Assembly (NCBI GenBank): GCA_903896915.1
Contig: CAITZN010000577.1
Coordinates: 1-6,365 of the forward strand
DNA length: 6,365 nt
Source of the DNA: an uncultured bacterium
Lineage (GTDB): Bacteria > Desulfobacterota > Desulfobulbia > Desulfobulbales > Desulfobulbaceae
Direction of reading: 5' to 3'
Shown here: in pieces, positions 1-6,345 of the stretch
Layout: the number at the start of each line of letters is the position of its first letter
Position numbering within the stretch: position 1 is the stretch's first letter
Made by a program: the position numbers and the translations under genes
Notes under the pieces: generated by a model
Seen by the model: only the letters and a program-made list of their open reading frames with translations
Databases searched by the model: none
Told to the model about the DNA's origin: nothing

Positions 1-960
1 ATTATCGGTTATGCCTATATCACGGGCACACCGTTCATCCTCATGGTGATCAAGCAAAAACAATTCCTTATGAAGTCGTGGTATGATACCGGCACCAAGA
101 TCCTCATTTTTCTCATTGGTTCGATTCTGATCATTGTAGGGGTGGTCATCGGTATCTCCACCTATCTGGTCAACAGCATTTACCAGGCCGATCAGAAACG
201 GGTTGCGACCCTGCATCAGGTGGAATACGCCAACAAAATGGCCTCGATCGGCCGGCTCTCGGCAGGCGTGGCTCACGAGATCAACAATCCGCTGGCAATC
301 ATCAACGAAAAGGCCGGCCTGATCAAGGATCTCTTTACCTTTCGCCATGAATACGCTGGCGACAACCGTCTCATCGGCCTGGTTGATTCCATTATCAGTT
401 CGGTGGATCGGTGCGCGACTATCACCAGACAGTTGCTCAATTTTGCAAGAAACATTCAGGTCAGCGTCCAAAAGGTCAACCTGAAACAGATCGTGGCCGA
501 TGTCCTCGAATTCCAGGCCAAGGAAGCCGGTTATCGTAGCATCACGATTGCGGTGGACATTCCTGATGAAATCCCTGAATTTGTCAGCGACCGGGGTAAA
601 CTGCAGCAGATCTTCATCAATCTGGTCAATAACGCCTTTGCCGCTATGAAAGACGGCGGTCAGCTCGAAATCAGCAGCCGCATGGCCAGTGACGGCAGGA
701 CGCTGGTGATCACCGTCAGTGATAATGGCTGCGGCATCCCACAAGATAACCTCGACAAGATCTTCGAACCGTTTTTCACGACGAAGAGCGGAAGCGGCGG
801 CACTGGCCTAGGATTGTCGATTACCTACGGGCTGGTCAAGGAAATCGGCGGCACCATTGACATAGAAAGCACAGTCGATCAAGGCACGACCTTTGTCATT
901 GCCTTGCCGCTTGAATACAATACCAAGAAAGGAGAAGCAGATGCGCGTATTACTGGTTGA
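1..960 (+). CDS. Cache-type membrane sensor histidine kinase (5' end outside window)
   Basis: The reading frame is open from base 1, so the gene begins upstream; the ATG at 43 is internal. The 319 visible residues (numbered from base 1) start with [12 protein letters not shown] (about 3-14), which resembles the end of a periplasmic Cache sensor domain. One transmembrane helix follows (about 33-60). The DHp domain carries the phospho-acceptor His92 in HEINNP, and the CatA domain has an intact N box (NLVNNA, Asn211), G1 box (DNGCG, 241-245), F box (FEPFFTTK, 255-262) and G2 box (GGTGLGL, 266-272). It should therefore be an active inner-membrane kinase sensing an extracytoplasmic small molecule; the ligand cannot be told. 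There is no HAMP domain, and only a short linker joins the membrane helix to the DHp. Its last 20 bases overlap the following receiver gene, which indicates translational coupling and makes that receiver the likely first phosphate acceptor. The tail after the G2 region ends at about residue 319 without a fused receiver. Confidence 0.95.
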   Translation: MIGYAYITGTPFILMVIKQKQFLMKSWYDTGTKILIFLIGSILIIVGVVIGISTYLVNSIYQADQKRVATLHQVEYANKMASIGRLSAGVAHEINNPLAIINEKAGLIKDLFTFRHEYAGDNRLIGLVDSIISSVDRCATITRQLLNFARNIQVSVQKVNLKQIVADVLEFQAKEAGYRSITIAVDIPDEIPEFVSDRGKLQQIFINLVNNAFAAMKDGGQLEISSRMASDGRTLVITVSDNGCGIPQDNLDKIFEPFFTTKSGSGGTGLGLSITYGLVKEIGGTIDIESTVDQGTTFVIALPLEYNTKKGEADARITG

Positions 961-1300
961 TGATGAGGAAGAATTGGTTTCGACCCTGGCAGAACGACTG
1001 GCCATGAGAGGAATCACGGCCTCATGGGTGACCGGTTATCGTGCCGCTCTCGACCTCGTCGAACACGAGTCCTTCGATATCGCCTTACTCGATGTCAGGC
1101 TCCCGGAAATGAACGGCCTGGAACTGAAACGACTGCTGGAAGTCAAGCGCCCTTCCATGAAATTCATCTTTCTTACCGGGCATGGCTCTGAAGAGGATTT
1201 CAATGCCTGCTCTGCGGAAAGTGGCAAGCAATTCTACCTGATCAAGCCGGTACAGATTGAGGTGCTCATGGCCAAACTCAACGAAATCTTTCAACCGTAA
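941..1300 (+). CDS. Receiver-only response regulator 1 (CheY/Spo0F-like)
   Basis: This 119-residue protein is a single receiver domain with no output domain. The acidic pocket is Asp7-Asp8, the phosphorylation site is Asp51 in LLDVRLPEMNG, and the switch residues are Thr79 and Lys102 (KPV), all in the expected spacing. The start at ATG 941 is chosen because AAAGGAG lies about six bases upstream and the protein then begins with [10 protein letters not shown], exactly where a receiver should begin; an in-frame start at 893 would add 16 non-homologous residues. The gene overlaps the end of the kinase gene by 20 bases in another frame. Being receiver-only, it probably passes phosphate onward rather than binding DNA, as Spo0F and other single-domain regulators do. 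The next gene, a kinase-like protein with an intact His helix but no usable ATP site, is the obvious recipient. The receiver assignment is firm; the relay role is inference. Confidence 0.95.
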   Translation: MRVLLVDDEEELVSTLAERLAMRGITASWVTGYRAALDLVEHESFDIALLDVRLPEMNGLELKRLLEVKRPSMKFIFLTGHGSEEDFNACSAESGKQFYLIKPVQIEVLMAKLNEIFQP

Positions 1301-1311
1301 GGAGTGCTCCC

Positions 1312-1971
1312 ATGATCAGATTTCAAGGTACTGCCAATACTCTCGGCTTATTGTTTTGCGGCACAATGACAGCGTCCATGTCGCATGAAATCAAGAACGC
1401 ACTGGCCATTGTCAACGAAAATGCCGGATTGCTGGACGATCTGATCCTGCTGTCTGAAAAAGGACGTCCCCTTAACCCTGAACGACTCAAAACCTTAGCC
1501 GGCGATATCCGCCGCCAGGTGCAACGTGCCGACAGTATCGTCGGCAGATTGAACCGCTTCGCCCATAGCGCTGGACAACCGGTCACCACTACGGATATAA
1601 AAGAAATACTCGAATTCACAGCAGCGCTTGCAGCCCGCATGGCCGCCATGAAAGGGGTCACCATTACTGTTGCCGATACTACGATCCTGCTGCAGGCCCG
1701 TCCTTTTATTGTCGAAAATCTGCTCTGGCTCTGTCTTAAACATCTCTTTGCCATGAGCACAGGCAATCAAACCGTGCAACTCGGGGCAGAAAGCGCCGAC
1801 AGCCATGTTGTCATCGGGATACAATTTGATGAGGGGGTAGCGGTTGAGGAGATCGGTAAACTGGTCACACAAGAAGGGCAACCGCTGATCGTCGCTCTTC
1901 AGGCTGATGTGAGCGTTGATGCCCACCGCCACCTGATCCAATTGACCCTTCCCAAAAAATTCGAAGAATAA
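1312..1971 (+). CDS. Degenerate histidine kinase-like protein, probable histidine phosphotransferase (Spo0B/ChpT-like)
   Basis: This 219-residue soluble protein has no membrane helix and no sensor domain; only about 18 residues precede the DHp helix. His25 lies in SMSHEIKN, followed by ALAIVNENAGLLDDL, very like the DHp of the first kinase ([13 protein letters not shown]). A second DHp helix is seen at about 58-85. The ATP-binding half is eroded: where the first kinase has NLVNNA, this one has NLLWLC (136-141), so the Mg-binding Asn is Leu140. Where that one has DNGCG, this has DEGVA (173-177). Only about 44 residues follow that point against about 79 in the kinase, and no F box, ATP lid or GxGLGL motif is present. 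By comparison with Spo0B and ChpT, it is probably a dimeric phosphotransfer protein between two receivers, or a pseudokinase phosphatase. AAGGAG sits seven bases before the ATG. Databases may label it simply sensor histidine kinase. Confidence 0.85.
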   Translation: MIRFQGTANTLGLLFCGTMTASMSHEIKNALAIVNENAGLLDDLILLSEKGRPLNPERLKTLAGDIRRQVQRADSIVGRLNRFAHSAGQPVTTTDIKEILEFTAALAARMAAMKGVTITVADTTILLQARPFIVENLLWLCLKHLFAMSTGNQTVQLGAESADSHVVIGIQFDEGVAVEEIGKLVTQEGQPLIVALQADVSVDAHRHLIQLTLPKKFEE

Positions 1972-2004
1972 ACGTCACAATGACATAACGGCACAAAAGA
2001 AACC

Positions 2005-2011
2005 AAGGAGG
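2005..2011 (+). promoter_or_regulatory. Ribosome binding site deciding the start of response regulator 2
   Basis: AAGGAGG is a near-perfect Shine-Dalgarno sequence. It is two bases from the ATG at 2014 and five from the ATG at 2017. The second spacing is in the normal range, so initiation at 2017 is more likely. Confidence 0.6.
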
Positions 2012-2016
2012 ATATG

Positions 2017-2496
2017 ATGTCCGTACAGGTGTTGTTGATTGACGATGACCAGGATTTTCTCAATATATTATCTGAGCGCCTGATGATTCGTGATATGGAC
2101 GTGACCACCGTCTCTTCCGCCACCGAGGCGTTTACCCTGGTGGAAAGCAGACCGTTTGACGTCATCATCCTCGACTTGCAGATGCCGGAAATCGACGGCC
2201 TGCAGGCTTTAGAGAGATTCAAGGCTATCAATGCCGATCTCCAGGTCATCCTCCTTACCGGTCACGCCACCGTAGCGAAAGGGGTTCAGGCCATGAAACT
2301 GGGTGCCGCTGACGTCCTCGAAAAGCCGGTTGATATCCGGGTACTGACTGAAAAGATTAAAAAAACACAGGCACAGACAACGGCCGGGCTGAGAGGCGGG
2401 GAGCAAAATACCACCGCATCCTCCTCGGACCGAGGTATGAGCGGGAATATCTCCCGGCTCATCCAAGGTATTCAGAAACGATTTAAGAAGAATTGA
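2017..2496 (+). CDS. Receiver-only response regulator 2 with a basic C-terminal tail
   Basis: The 159-residue product has an N-terminal receiver (about 1-120) with acidic Asp9-Asp10-Asp11, phospho-acceptor Asp53 (ILDLQMPEIDG), Thr81 and Lys103 (EKPVD). Two ATGs stand in tandem at 2014 and 2017. The second is preferred because AAGGAGG (2005-2011) is five bases from it but only two from the first. After the receiver comes a polar, Ser/Thr/Gly-rich linker and a short basic terminal segment (ISRLIQGIQKRFKKN). No helix-turn-helix, GGDEF, AAA+ or other output domain is present, so it is likely the terminal acceptor of the relay and acts by protein contact. Its receiver resembles that of the 941-1300 gene (shared TGHA/TGHG and DGL/NGL contexts), which suggests duplication of a kinase-regulator pair. 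It lies 45 bases after the phosphotransferase-like gene, same strand. The receiver call is certain; the role of the tail is unknown. Confidence 0.93.
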   Translation: MSVQVLLIDDDQDFLNILSERLMIRDMDVTTVSSATEAFTLVESRPFDVIILDLQMPEIDGLQALERFKAINADLQVILLTGHATVAKGVQAMKLGAADVLEKPVDIRVLTEKIKKTQAQTTAGLRGGEQNTTASSSDRGMSGNISRLIQGIQKRFKKN

Positions 2497-2562
2497 CATC
2501 CCCCCGCAGCCTCTGCAGCAAGCAGGGCATGAAGAAAGAACCATTACGAGAGGTATGTTGCT

Positions 2563-3159
2563 GTGCAATCAATTAGAAAAAACCTAACAGGGCCTGAAGC
2601 CCTACAGATCTTGCTTGACGGAAATAAAAGGTTCGTAGCCGGCGAGTTGGAGCACCCCAATCATTGTGAAGAATCGAGGAAAGGTCTCGTCTCCGGGCAG
2701 GAACCTTTTGCGGTTATCCTGGCTTGTGCGGATGCCCGTGTCCCGCCTGTCAATATTTTTGACCAGGGACTTGGTGACCTGTTCATCGTGCGAGTGGCCG
2801 GAAATATCATCAATGACCAGATCCTCGGGAGTATCGAATACGCAGTTTCCCACCTGCACGCCCCATTGGTAATGGTGATGGGCCATGCCTCCTGTGGCGC
2901 GGTCAGCGCCGTGGCGCAAGGGGTGAAATTGCATGGACATATTGCCAGCCTGACCCCCCCCATAGATGCTGCCCTGAAAAAGGTCAAGGGACTCGCAGGC
3001 TGTTGGATGGATAATGCCACCAAAGAACTGGCGCTCTGCACGGCAAAAAAAATTGCCGAATCCGAGCCGATCATGGCTGACCTGGTGCAGGAAGGTAAGG
3101 TTACGGTCGTGGCCACTTATTACAATCTTGACACTGGGGAAGTATCTGTCCTTTCCTGA
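2563..3159 (+). CDS. Beta-class carbonic anhydrase
   Basis: This 198-residue enzyme interconverts CO2 and bicarbonate in the cytoplasm. The zinc ligands and catalytic dyad are visible: Cys55, Asp57 and Arg59 in ACADARVPP, and His108 and Cys111 in GHASCGAV. The family motifs GNKRFVAGE (about 20-28) and FDQGLGDLFIVRVAGN (66-81) are also clear. The length is normal for a short bacterial beta enzyme, and no signal peptide is seen. The start is GTG at 2563; AGAGG at 2549-2553 lies nine bases before it, an in-frame stop sits at 2530, and the codons immediately before GTG contain no alternative start. It follows the second receiver gene after 66 bases with no strong terminator, so it may be the last gene of the phosphorelay transcription unit. 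That would fit a CO2/bicarbonate link, which is inference only. The variant CADAR replaces the commoner CSDSR and should not affect the metal or dyad residues. Confidence 0.96.
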   Translation: MQSIRKNLTGPEALQILLDGNKRFVAGELEHPNHCEESRKGLVSGQEPFAVILACADARVPPVNIFDQGLGDLFIVRVAGNIINDQILGSIEYAVSHLHAPLVMVMGHASCGAVSAVAQGVKLHGHIASLTPPIDAALKKVKGLAGCWMDNATKELALCTAKKIAESEPIMADLVQEGKVTVVATYYNLDTGEVSVLS

Positions 3160-3237
3160 TCAGAAAAACGAGGACTCACAGCCCTCGCCAGTCACTACCA
3201 GGCCGAACCAACAGGTCTTGATAGGCGCTATCCCGGA
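3160..3237. other. Convergent intergenic gap without a clear terminator
   Basis: The carbonic anhydrase gene and the radical SAM gene end facing each other across 78 bases. The gap holds a short perfect hairpin, GATAG-GCG-CTATC (3220-3232), and a weak five-base pairing (CGAGG 3169-3173 with CCTCG 3183-3187). A small palindrome, CTGATCAG (3156-3163), overlaps the carbonic anhydrase stop codon. None is followed by a U-run on either strand, so a classical intrinsic terminator is not evident. Confidence 0.5.
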
Positions 3238-4986
3238 TCAGGGCTTTCTCTTCTTCTGTATCGCAGGCTTGCGAGCCGGGTGCACGGTTCCCTTGCCAGG
3301 AATTGAGCCGGTCAGCAGGGCCTTCTGCCGCTCGCGGCCTTCAACCCTTTTTTCGACAAAGCAGGGCGTGTTGGTGAAAGGGTTGGTCTCGGTCCAGTAC
3401 ATCAACGTCGACCAGGTCGAGGGGGTGGGCGTAAACAGTTGAATCTGGCGAGGCAGAATGTGCAGTTCCTTCTTAACGAAGGCAAGCAGTTCCTCCATGG
3501 CCTCCAAGGTGCAGCCCGGATGGGCGGCAATCAAGTAATACGTCAGGTATTGTTCCAATCCCTCCTCTCGCGTCAGCTGGTTAAATGACTGGCGGAAGCG
3601 GAGCAGTTCATCCGTACCCGTTTTCCCCATGGCCTCAAGAACCGAGGCATTACAGTGTTCCGGAGCAATTTTCATCTGGCCGGAAACATGATGGCGGATC
3701 ACTTCCCTTAGATAAACCAACCCGTTTTTCCGGTCCGCAAGAATCATATCGTAACGGATGCCCGAGGCAACCGCGATCTTTTTGATATTCTTGATCGTGC
3801 GCAGTCGTTGCAGCAGACCGATGAGCGGGCCATGATCAATCTTCAGATTCGGGCATATTTTCGGAAACAAGCAGCGTTTGTCCCGGCACACCCCCTTGGT
3901 CGCTTTGCGGGTGCAGTCAAAACCGTACATGTTGGCGGTGGGGCCGCCGACATCGCTAATGGTACCTTTAAAGGCCGGATGGACAGCTATGGCCTTGGCT
4001 TCACTGACAATGGAGTCGATGCTGCGTTTTTGGATAGTGCGGCCTTGATGCACGGCTATGGCGCAGAAATTACATTCACCGTAACAACCACGGTGGGTGG
4101 TGATGGCAAAACGGATGGTATCGAGTGCGGTTACCTTGCCTGCCTGGCGATGCGAGGGGTGGAGGTCGCGTTCAAAATCGAGGGCATGGATGGCATCGAG
4201 TTCCGGGGTGGAAAGGGGTGACTGCGGTGGATTATGCACTAGGAAGCGGTTATCCTGCTGCTGCACCAGGATGCGTGCAGTTACCGGATCGTTGTTCTCG
4301 TAAAAAAGACGGAACATCGAAGTAAAGGCATCCTTATTGGCCGCCGTCACCGGGTAAGGAGGCAGGACCAGAGCCTCTGGGGGAGGCGTGGTTGTCGCAT
4401 AACAGAGGCCACGGATTTCTGTCGGCGACTGTTTAGCAGCCAGGGCCTGGGCAAGCTCGACCACTGCCCTGTCCGCCATGCCGTAGAGCAGGTAGTCGGC
4501 CTTGGCATCAAAGAGGACCGATCGCCGCACCCTATTGTCCCAGAAATCATAGTGGGCAATGCGGCGCAGGCTCGCTTCGATGCCGCCAAGCACCAGGGGT
4601 ACGGTCTGCTTAAAATACTGGCGGATCAGATTGGCATAGGCGATCACCGCCCGGTCCGGACGACGATTATTGATACCGCCTGGGGTATAATCATCGGTTT
4701 TCCGTCTGCGGCCGGAAGCGGTGCGATTGGCCACCATTGAATCGATGGAACCGCCGGAAACACCCCAGAAGAGCAAGGGTTCGCCCAGCCTGCTGATATC
4801 ATCGCCTGTACGCAGGTCGGGCTGGGCAATGACCCCAACCCGAAAGCCGTGGTGCAGCAGGAGTTTGCCGACCACTGCGATACCCATGAAGGGCGAGTCG
4901 ATATAGGCGTCACCGGTCACCAGAATGATGTCGAGTCGGGGCCAGCCAAGGGCCTCCATTTCCTGCCGGGTGGTGGGGAGAAACAT
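3238..4986 (-). CDS. ygiQ: YgiQ family radical SAM protein
   Basis: The 582-residue product matches the YgiQ (UPF0313) family from end to end. The N-terminal domain has LDIILVTGDAYIDSP (18-32), RVGVIAQPD (49-57) and LGGIEASLRRIAHYD (133-147). The radical SAM cluster is CYGECNFC, with Cys301, Cys305 and Cys308 as CxxxCxxC, preceded by THRG. A four-Cys set follows (358, 367, 372, 378), then ASGIRYD (407-413) and MKIAPEH (438-444). It should bind a 4Fe-4S cluster and cleave S-adenosylmethionine; the substrate is unknown for the family. The ATG at 4986 is chosen because it gives the standard start MFLPTTRQEMEALGW and has AGGA (minus strand, 4992-4995) five bases upstream. An in-frame upstream start at 5178 would overlap the neighbouring gene by about 190 bases with non-homologous sequence. 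The C-terminus is short and basic (ARKPAIQKKRKP), well shorter than the 739-residue E. coli protein. The gene follows the flavoprotein gene after one base. Confidence 0.95.
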   Translation of the reverse strand: MFLPTTRQEMEALGWPRLDIILVTGDAYIDSPFMGIAVVGKLLLHHGFRVGVIAQPDLRTGDDISRLGEPLLFWGVSGGSIDSMVANRTASGRRRKTDDYTPGGINNRRPDRAVIAYANLIRQYFKQTVPLVLGGIEASLRRIAHYDFWDNRVRRSVLFDAKADYLLYGMADRAVVELAQALAAKQSPTEIRGLCYATTTPPPEALVLPPYPVTAANKDAFTSMFRLFYENNDPVTARILVQQQDNRFLVHNPPQSPLSTPELDAIHALDFERDLHPSHRQAGKVTALDTIRFAITTHRGCYGECNFCAIAVHQGRTIQKRSIDSIVSEAKAIAVHPAFKGTISDVGGPTANMYGFDCTRKATKGVCRDKRCLFPKICPNLKIDHGPLIGLLQRLRTIKNIKKIAVASGIRYDMILADRKNGLVYLREVIRHHVSGQMKIAPEHCNASVLEAMGKTGTDELLRFRQSFNQLTREEGLEQYLTYYLIAAHPGCTLEAMEELLAFVKKELHILPRQIQLFTPTPSTWSTLMYWTETNPFTNTPCFVEKRVEGRERQKALLTGSIPGKGTVHPARKPAIQKKRKP

Positions 4987-4987
4987 T

Positions 4988-6271
4988 TTATTCCTGGGAA
5001 GAAGGGTTGAGTCGGGCGGCGGCAGAGCGACCGGCCAGCCAGCCGGTGGAAAAGGCGGCCTGGAGATTGTAGCCGCCGGTATCAGCCTGGAGGTCGAGCA
5101 GTTCGCCGACAAAGTAGAGGCCCTGCACCAGCCGGGACTCCATGGTGCGGGGATTAACTTGGGCGGTATCGACACCACCGGCAGTGACGATGGCCTCGGC
5201 CATGGGTCGGTAGCCGGTAACCTGCAGACGAAAATTCTTCAGCCAGAGGCGCAGCCGCTTGCGTTCGTCCGCCCTGATGCCCCCCGCAAGACGATCCGCA
5301 GAAAGCCCGGTTAGCTCCAGAGCCACGTTGACCATCTCCTCAGGCAACAGCCCACGGAGCACACTAGCGAGGGATTCAGTTCTCCGTGTTTCGAAGTCAC
5401 GCAGAAGCCGGGCGTCGAGTTTCTTGTCATCCAGGGCAGGTTTGAGATCAAGAAAGAGTGTTATCTCCTGCCCGGCGCGCAGGGCATCGACGACCCGGCC
5501 GCTGAGCGTGAGGATCACCGGGCCGCTCAGCCCGAAATCCGTGAAGGCGAGTTCACCGAAGGCCTCTTCCTTTTTCTTGTTGTCGATGAACAGCCGTACC
5601 AGAATGTTACGCAGTTGCAGACCCGCCATTCGTCCAGCGCAGTCGCCGGCAGTAACGAGTGGCACCAGAGCGGGGCGGACAGGCACGAGACGATGGCCCG
5701 CCTGCTCGGCCAGCCGGTAGCCGTCGCCGCTCGAACCGGTGGCCGGATAGGAGGCTCCGCCGGTGGCGAGGATGAGGGCGCCGCAGGCAATACTCTTGCC
5801 GCCGCAGGACACGCCGGTGAGTACACCATCTTCAATAAGGAGGGTATCGACGGCAAGCCCAGTGGTTACTTTGACACCACACTGACGCAGCCACTCTTCG
5901 AAAACAGCCAGCACCTCCGGAGCCTTGCCCGAAGCGGGGAAAACACGGCCACCGCGTTCAGTGACCAAGGCAAGGCCGCGTTCCTCAAAAAATTCGAGGA
6001 GCTCTGGGGTGAAAAACCGATGAAAAGCCTGGCGGAGAAAAGGGCCACTCGGTCCGAAATGGGTGAGGAATTCGGCAAGGGGCGCAACATTGGTCAAATT
6101 GCATCGCCCCTTGCCAGTGATGCACAATTTCCTGCCGGGGCGCTTCATCTTTTCCAGCACCAGAACACTCGCCCCGCACACAGCCGCCTGGCCGGCGGCC
6201 ATCAATCCAGCTGCCCCGCCGCCCACCACCAGGAGCTGTGTACCAGCTGTCTGTTCTCTGTTCTTCATCAT
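4988..6271 (-). CDS. BaiN/RdsA (HI0933, YhiN) family NAD(P)/FAD-dependent oxidoreductase
   Basis: The 427-residue cytoplasmic flavoprotein begins with a Rossmann FAD-binding fold: VVGGGAAGLMAA (15-26), with the ribose-binding acid Glu40. The family signature GRKLCITGKGRCNLTN follows at 46-61. Further hallmarks are ATGGASYPATGSSGDGY (169-185), GELAFTDFGLSGP (239-251), GGVDTAQVNPRTMES (365-379), LYFVGELLDL (385-394) and TGGYNLQAAFSTG (398-410). The reaction is not settled across the family; names such as BaiN or aminoacetone oxidase are inherited labels. Two starts compete. A GTG at 6322 would add 17 residues with no family resemblance and has no ribosome site. The ATG pair at 6271/6268 puts the dinucleotide fold near residue 15, as usual, and leaves a normal leader after the candidate promoter, so 6271 is preferred, though its ribosome site is also weak. 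The gene ends one base before ygiQ and probably shares its transcript. Confidence 0.92.
   Translation of the reverse strand: MMKNREQTAGTQLLVVGGGAAGLMAAGQAAVCGASVLVLEKMKRPGRKLCITGKGRCNLTNVAPLAEFLTHFGPSGPFLRQAFHRFFTPELLEFFEERGLALVTERGGRVFPASGKAPEVLAVFEEWLRQCGVKVTTGLAVDTLLIEDGVLTGVSCGGKSIACGALILATGGASYPATGSSGDGYRLAEQAGHRLVPVRPALVPLVTAGDCAGRMAGLQLRNILVRLFIDNKKKEEAFGELAFTDFGLSGPVILTLSGRVVDALRAGQEITLFLDLKPALDDKKLDARLLRDFETRRTESLASVLRGLLPEEMVNVALELTGLSADRLAGGIRADERKRLRLWLKNFRLQVTGYRPMAEAIVTAGGVDTAQVNPRTMESRLVQGLYFVGELLDLQADTGGYNLQAAFSTGWLAGRSAAARLNPSSQE
4992..4995 (-). promoter_or_regulatory. Ribosome binding site of ygiQ inside the preceding gene
   Basis: On the minus strand CCCAGGAATAAAATG contains AGGA five bases before the ATG at 4986. 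It lies within the last codons of the flavoprotein gene, whose TAA (4990-4988) is one base from the ATG. This fixes the ygiQ start and suggests translational coupling. Confidence 0.6.
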
Positions 6272-6336
6272 GGGCAGATCGTTATCGGGGGTTTGGGAAA
6301 GAAAAATGTTGGTTACCGGCACATCAGATCAGACTA

Positions 6337-6345
6337 CTTATACCA
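6337..6345 (-). promoter_or_regulatory. Candidate extended -10 promoter for the flavoprotein-ygiQ operon
   Basis: On the minus strand TGGTATAAG fits an extended -10 element (TGN followed by TATAAG, five of six matches to TATAAT). The -35 position, 17 bases further upstream, reads TGGTGT and is poor, which is tolerated by extended -10 promoters. Transcription would start near 6330, leaving about 59 bases before the ATG at 6271 but only about 8 before the GTG at 6322. This is pattern matching only. Confidence 0.3.

Noticed and set aside
893..940. Upstream in-frame start for response regulator 1
   Set aside because: It would add residues read from the kinase gene in another frame; the ATG at 941 has a good ribosome site and gives the canonical receiver N-terminus.
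1323..1766. Second minus-strand open frame of 147 residues in the same area
   Set aside because: Low-complexity Ser/Arg/Ala content and a complete overlap with a real gene indicate a shadow frame.
1495..1941. Minus-strand open frame of 148 residues opposite the phosphotransferase-like gene
   Set aside because: It shows no recognisable domain and lies wholly under a coding gene with clear DHp homology; it is an antisense shadow.
1942..1971. TTGACC as a -35 element for an internal promoter before response regulator 2
   Set aside because: No acceptable -10 sequence lies 16-19 bases downstream (AGAATA or GAATAA only).
2497..2562. Possible terminator between response regulator 2 and the carbonic anhydrase
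   Set aside because: Only a four-base CTGC/GCAG pairing and a bulged CCCGC/GCAGGG pairing can be drawn, with no following U-run.
2555..2587. Ten-codon ATG mini-frame overlapping the carbonic anhydrase start
   Set aside because: Its ribosome site would be only one base from the ATG, and the peptide (MLLCNQLEKT) has no sign of function; the GTG at 2563 is better spaced.
2661..3116. Minus-strand open frame opposite the carbonic anhydrase
   Set aside because: No family resemblance and fully inside a well-supported gene on the other strand.
4987..5178. Longer radical SAM frame starting at 5178
   Set aside because: The extra 64 residues overlap the conserved end of the flavoprotein gene, are proline-rich and unlike the family, and a better ATG with a ribosome site exists at 4986.
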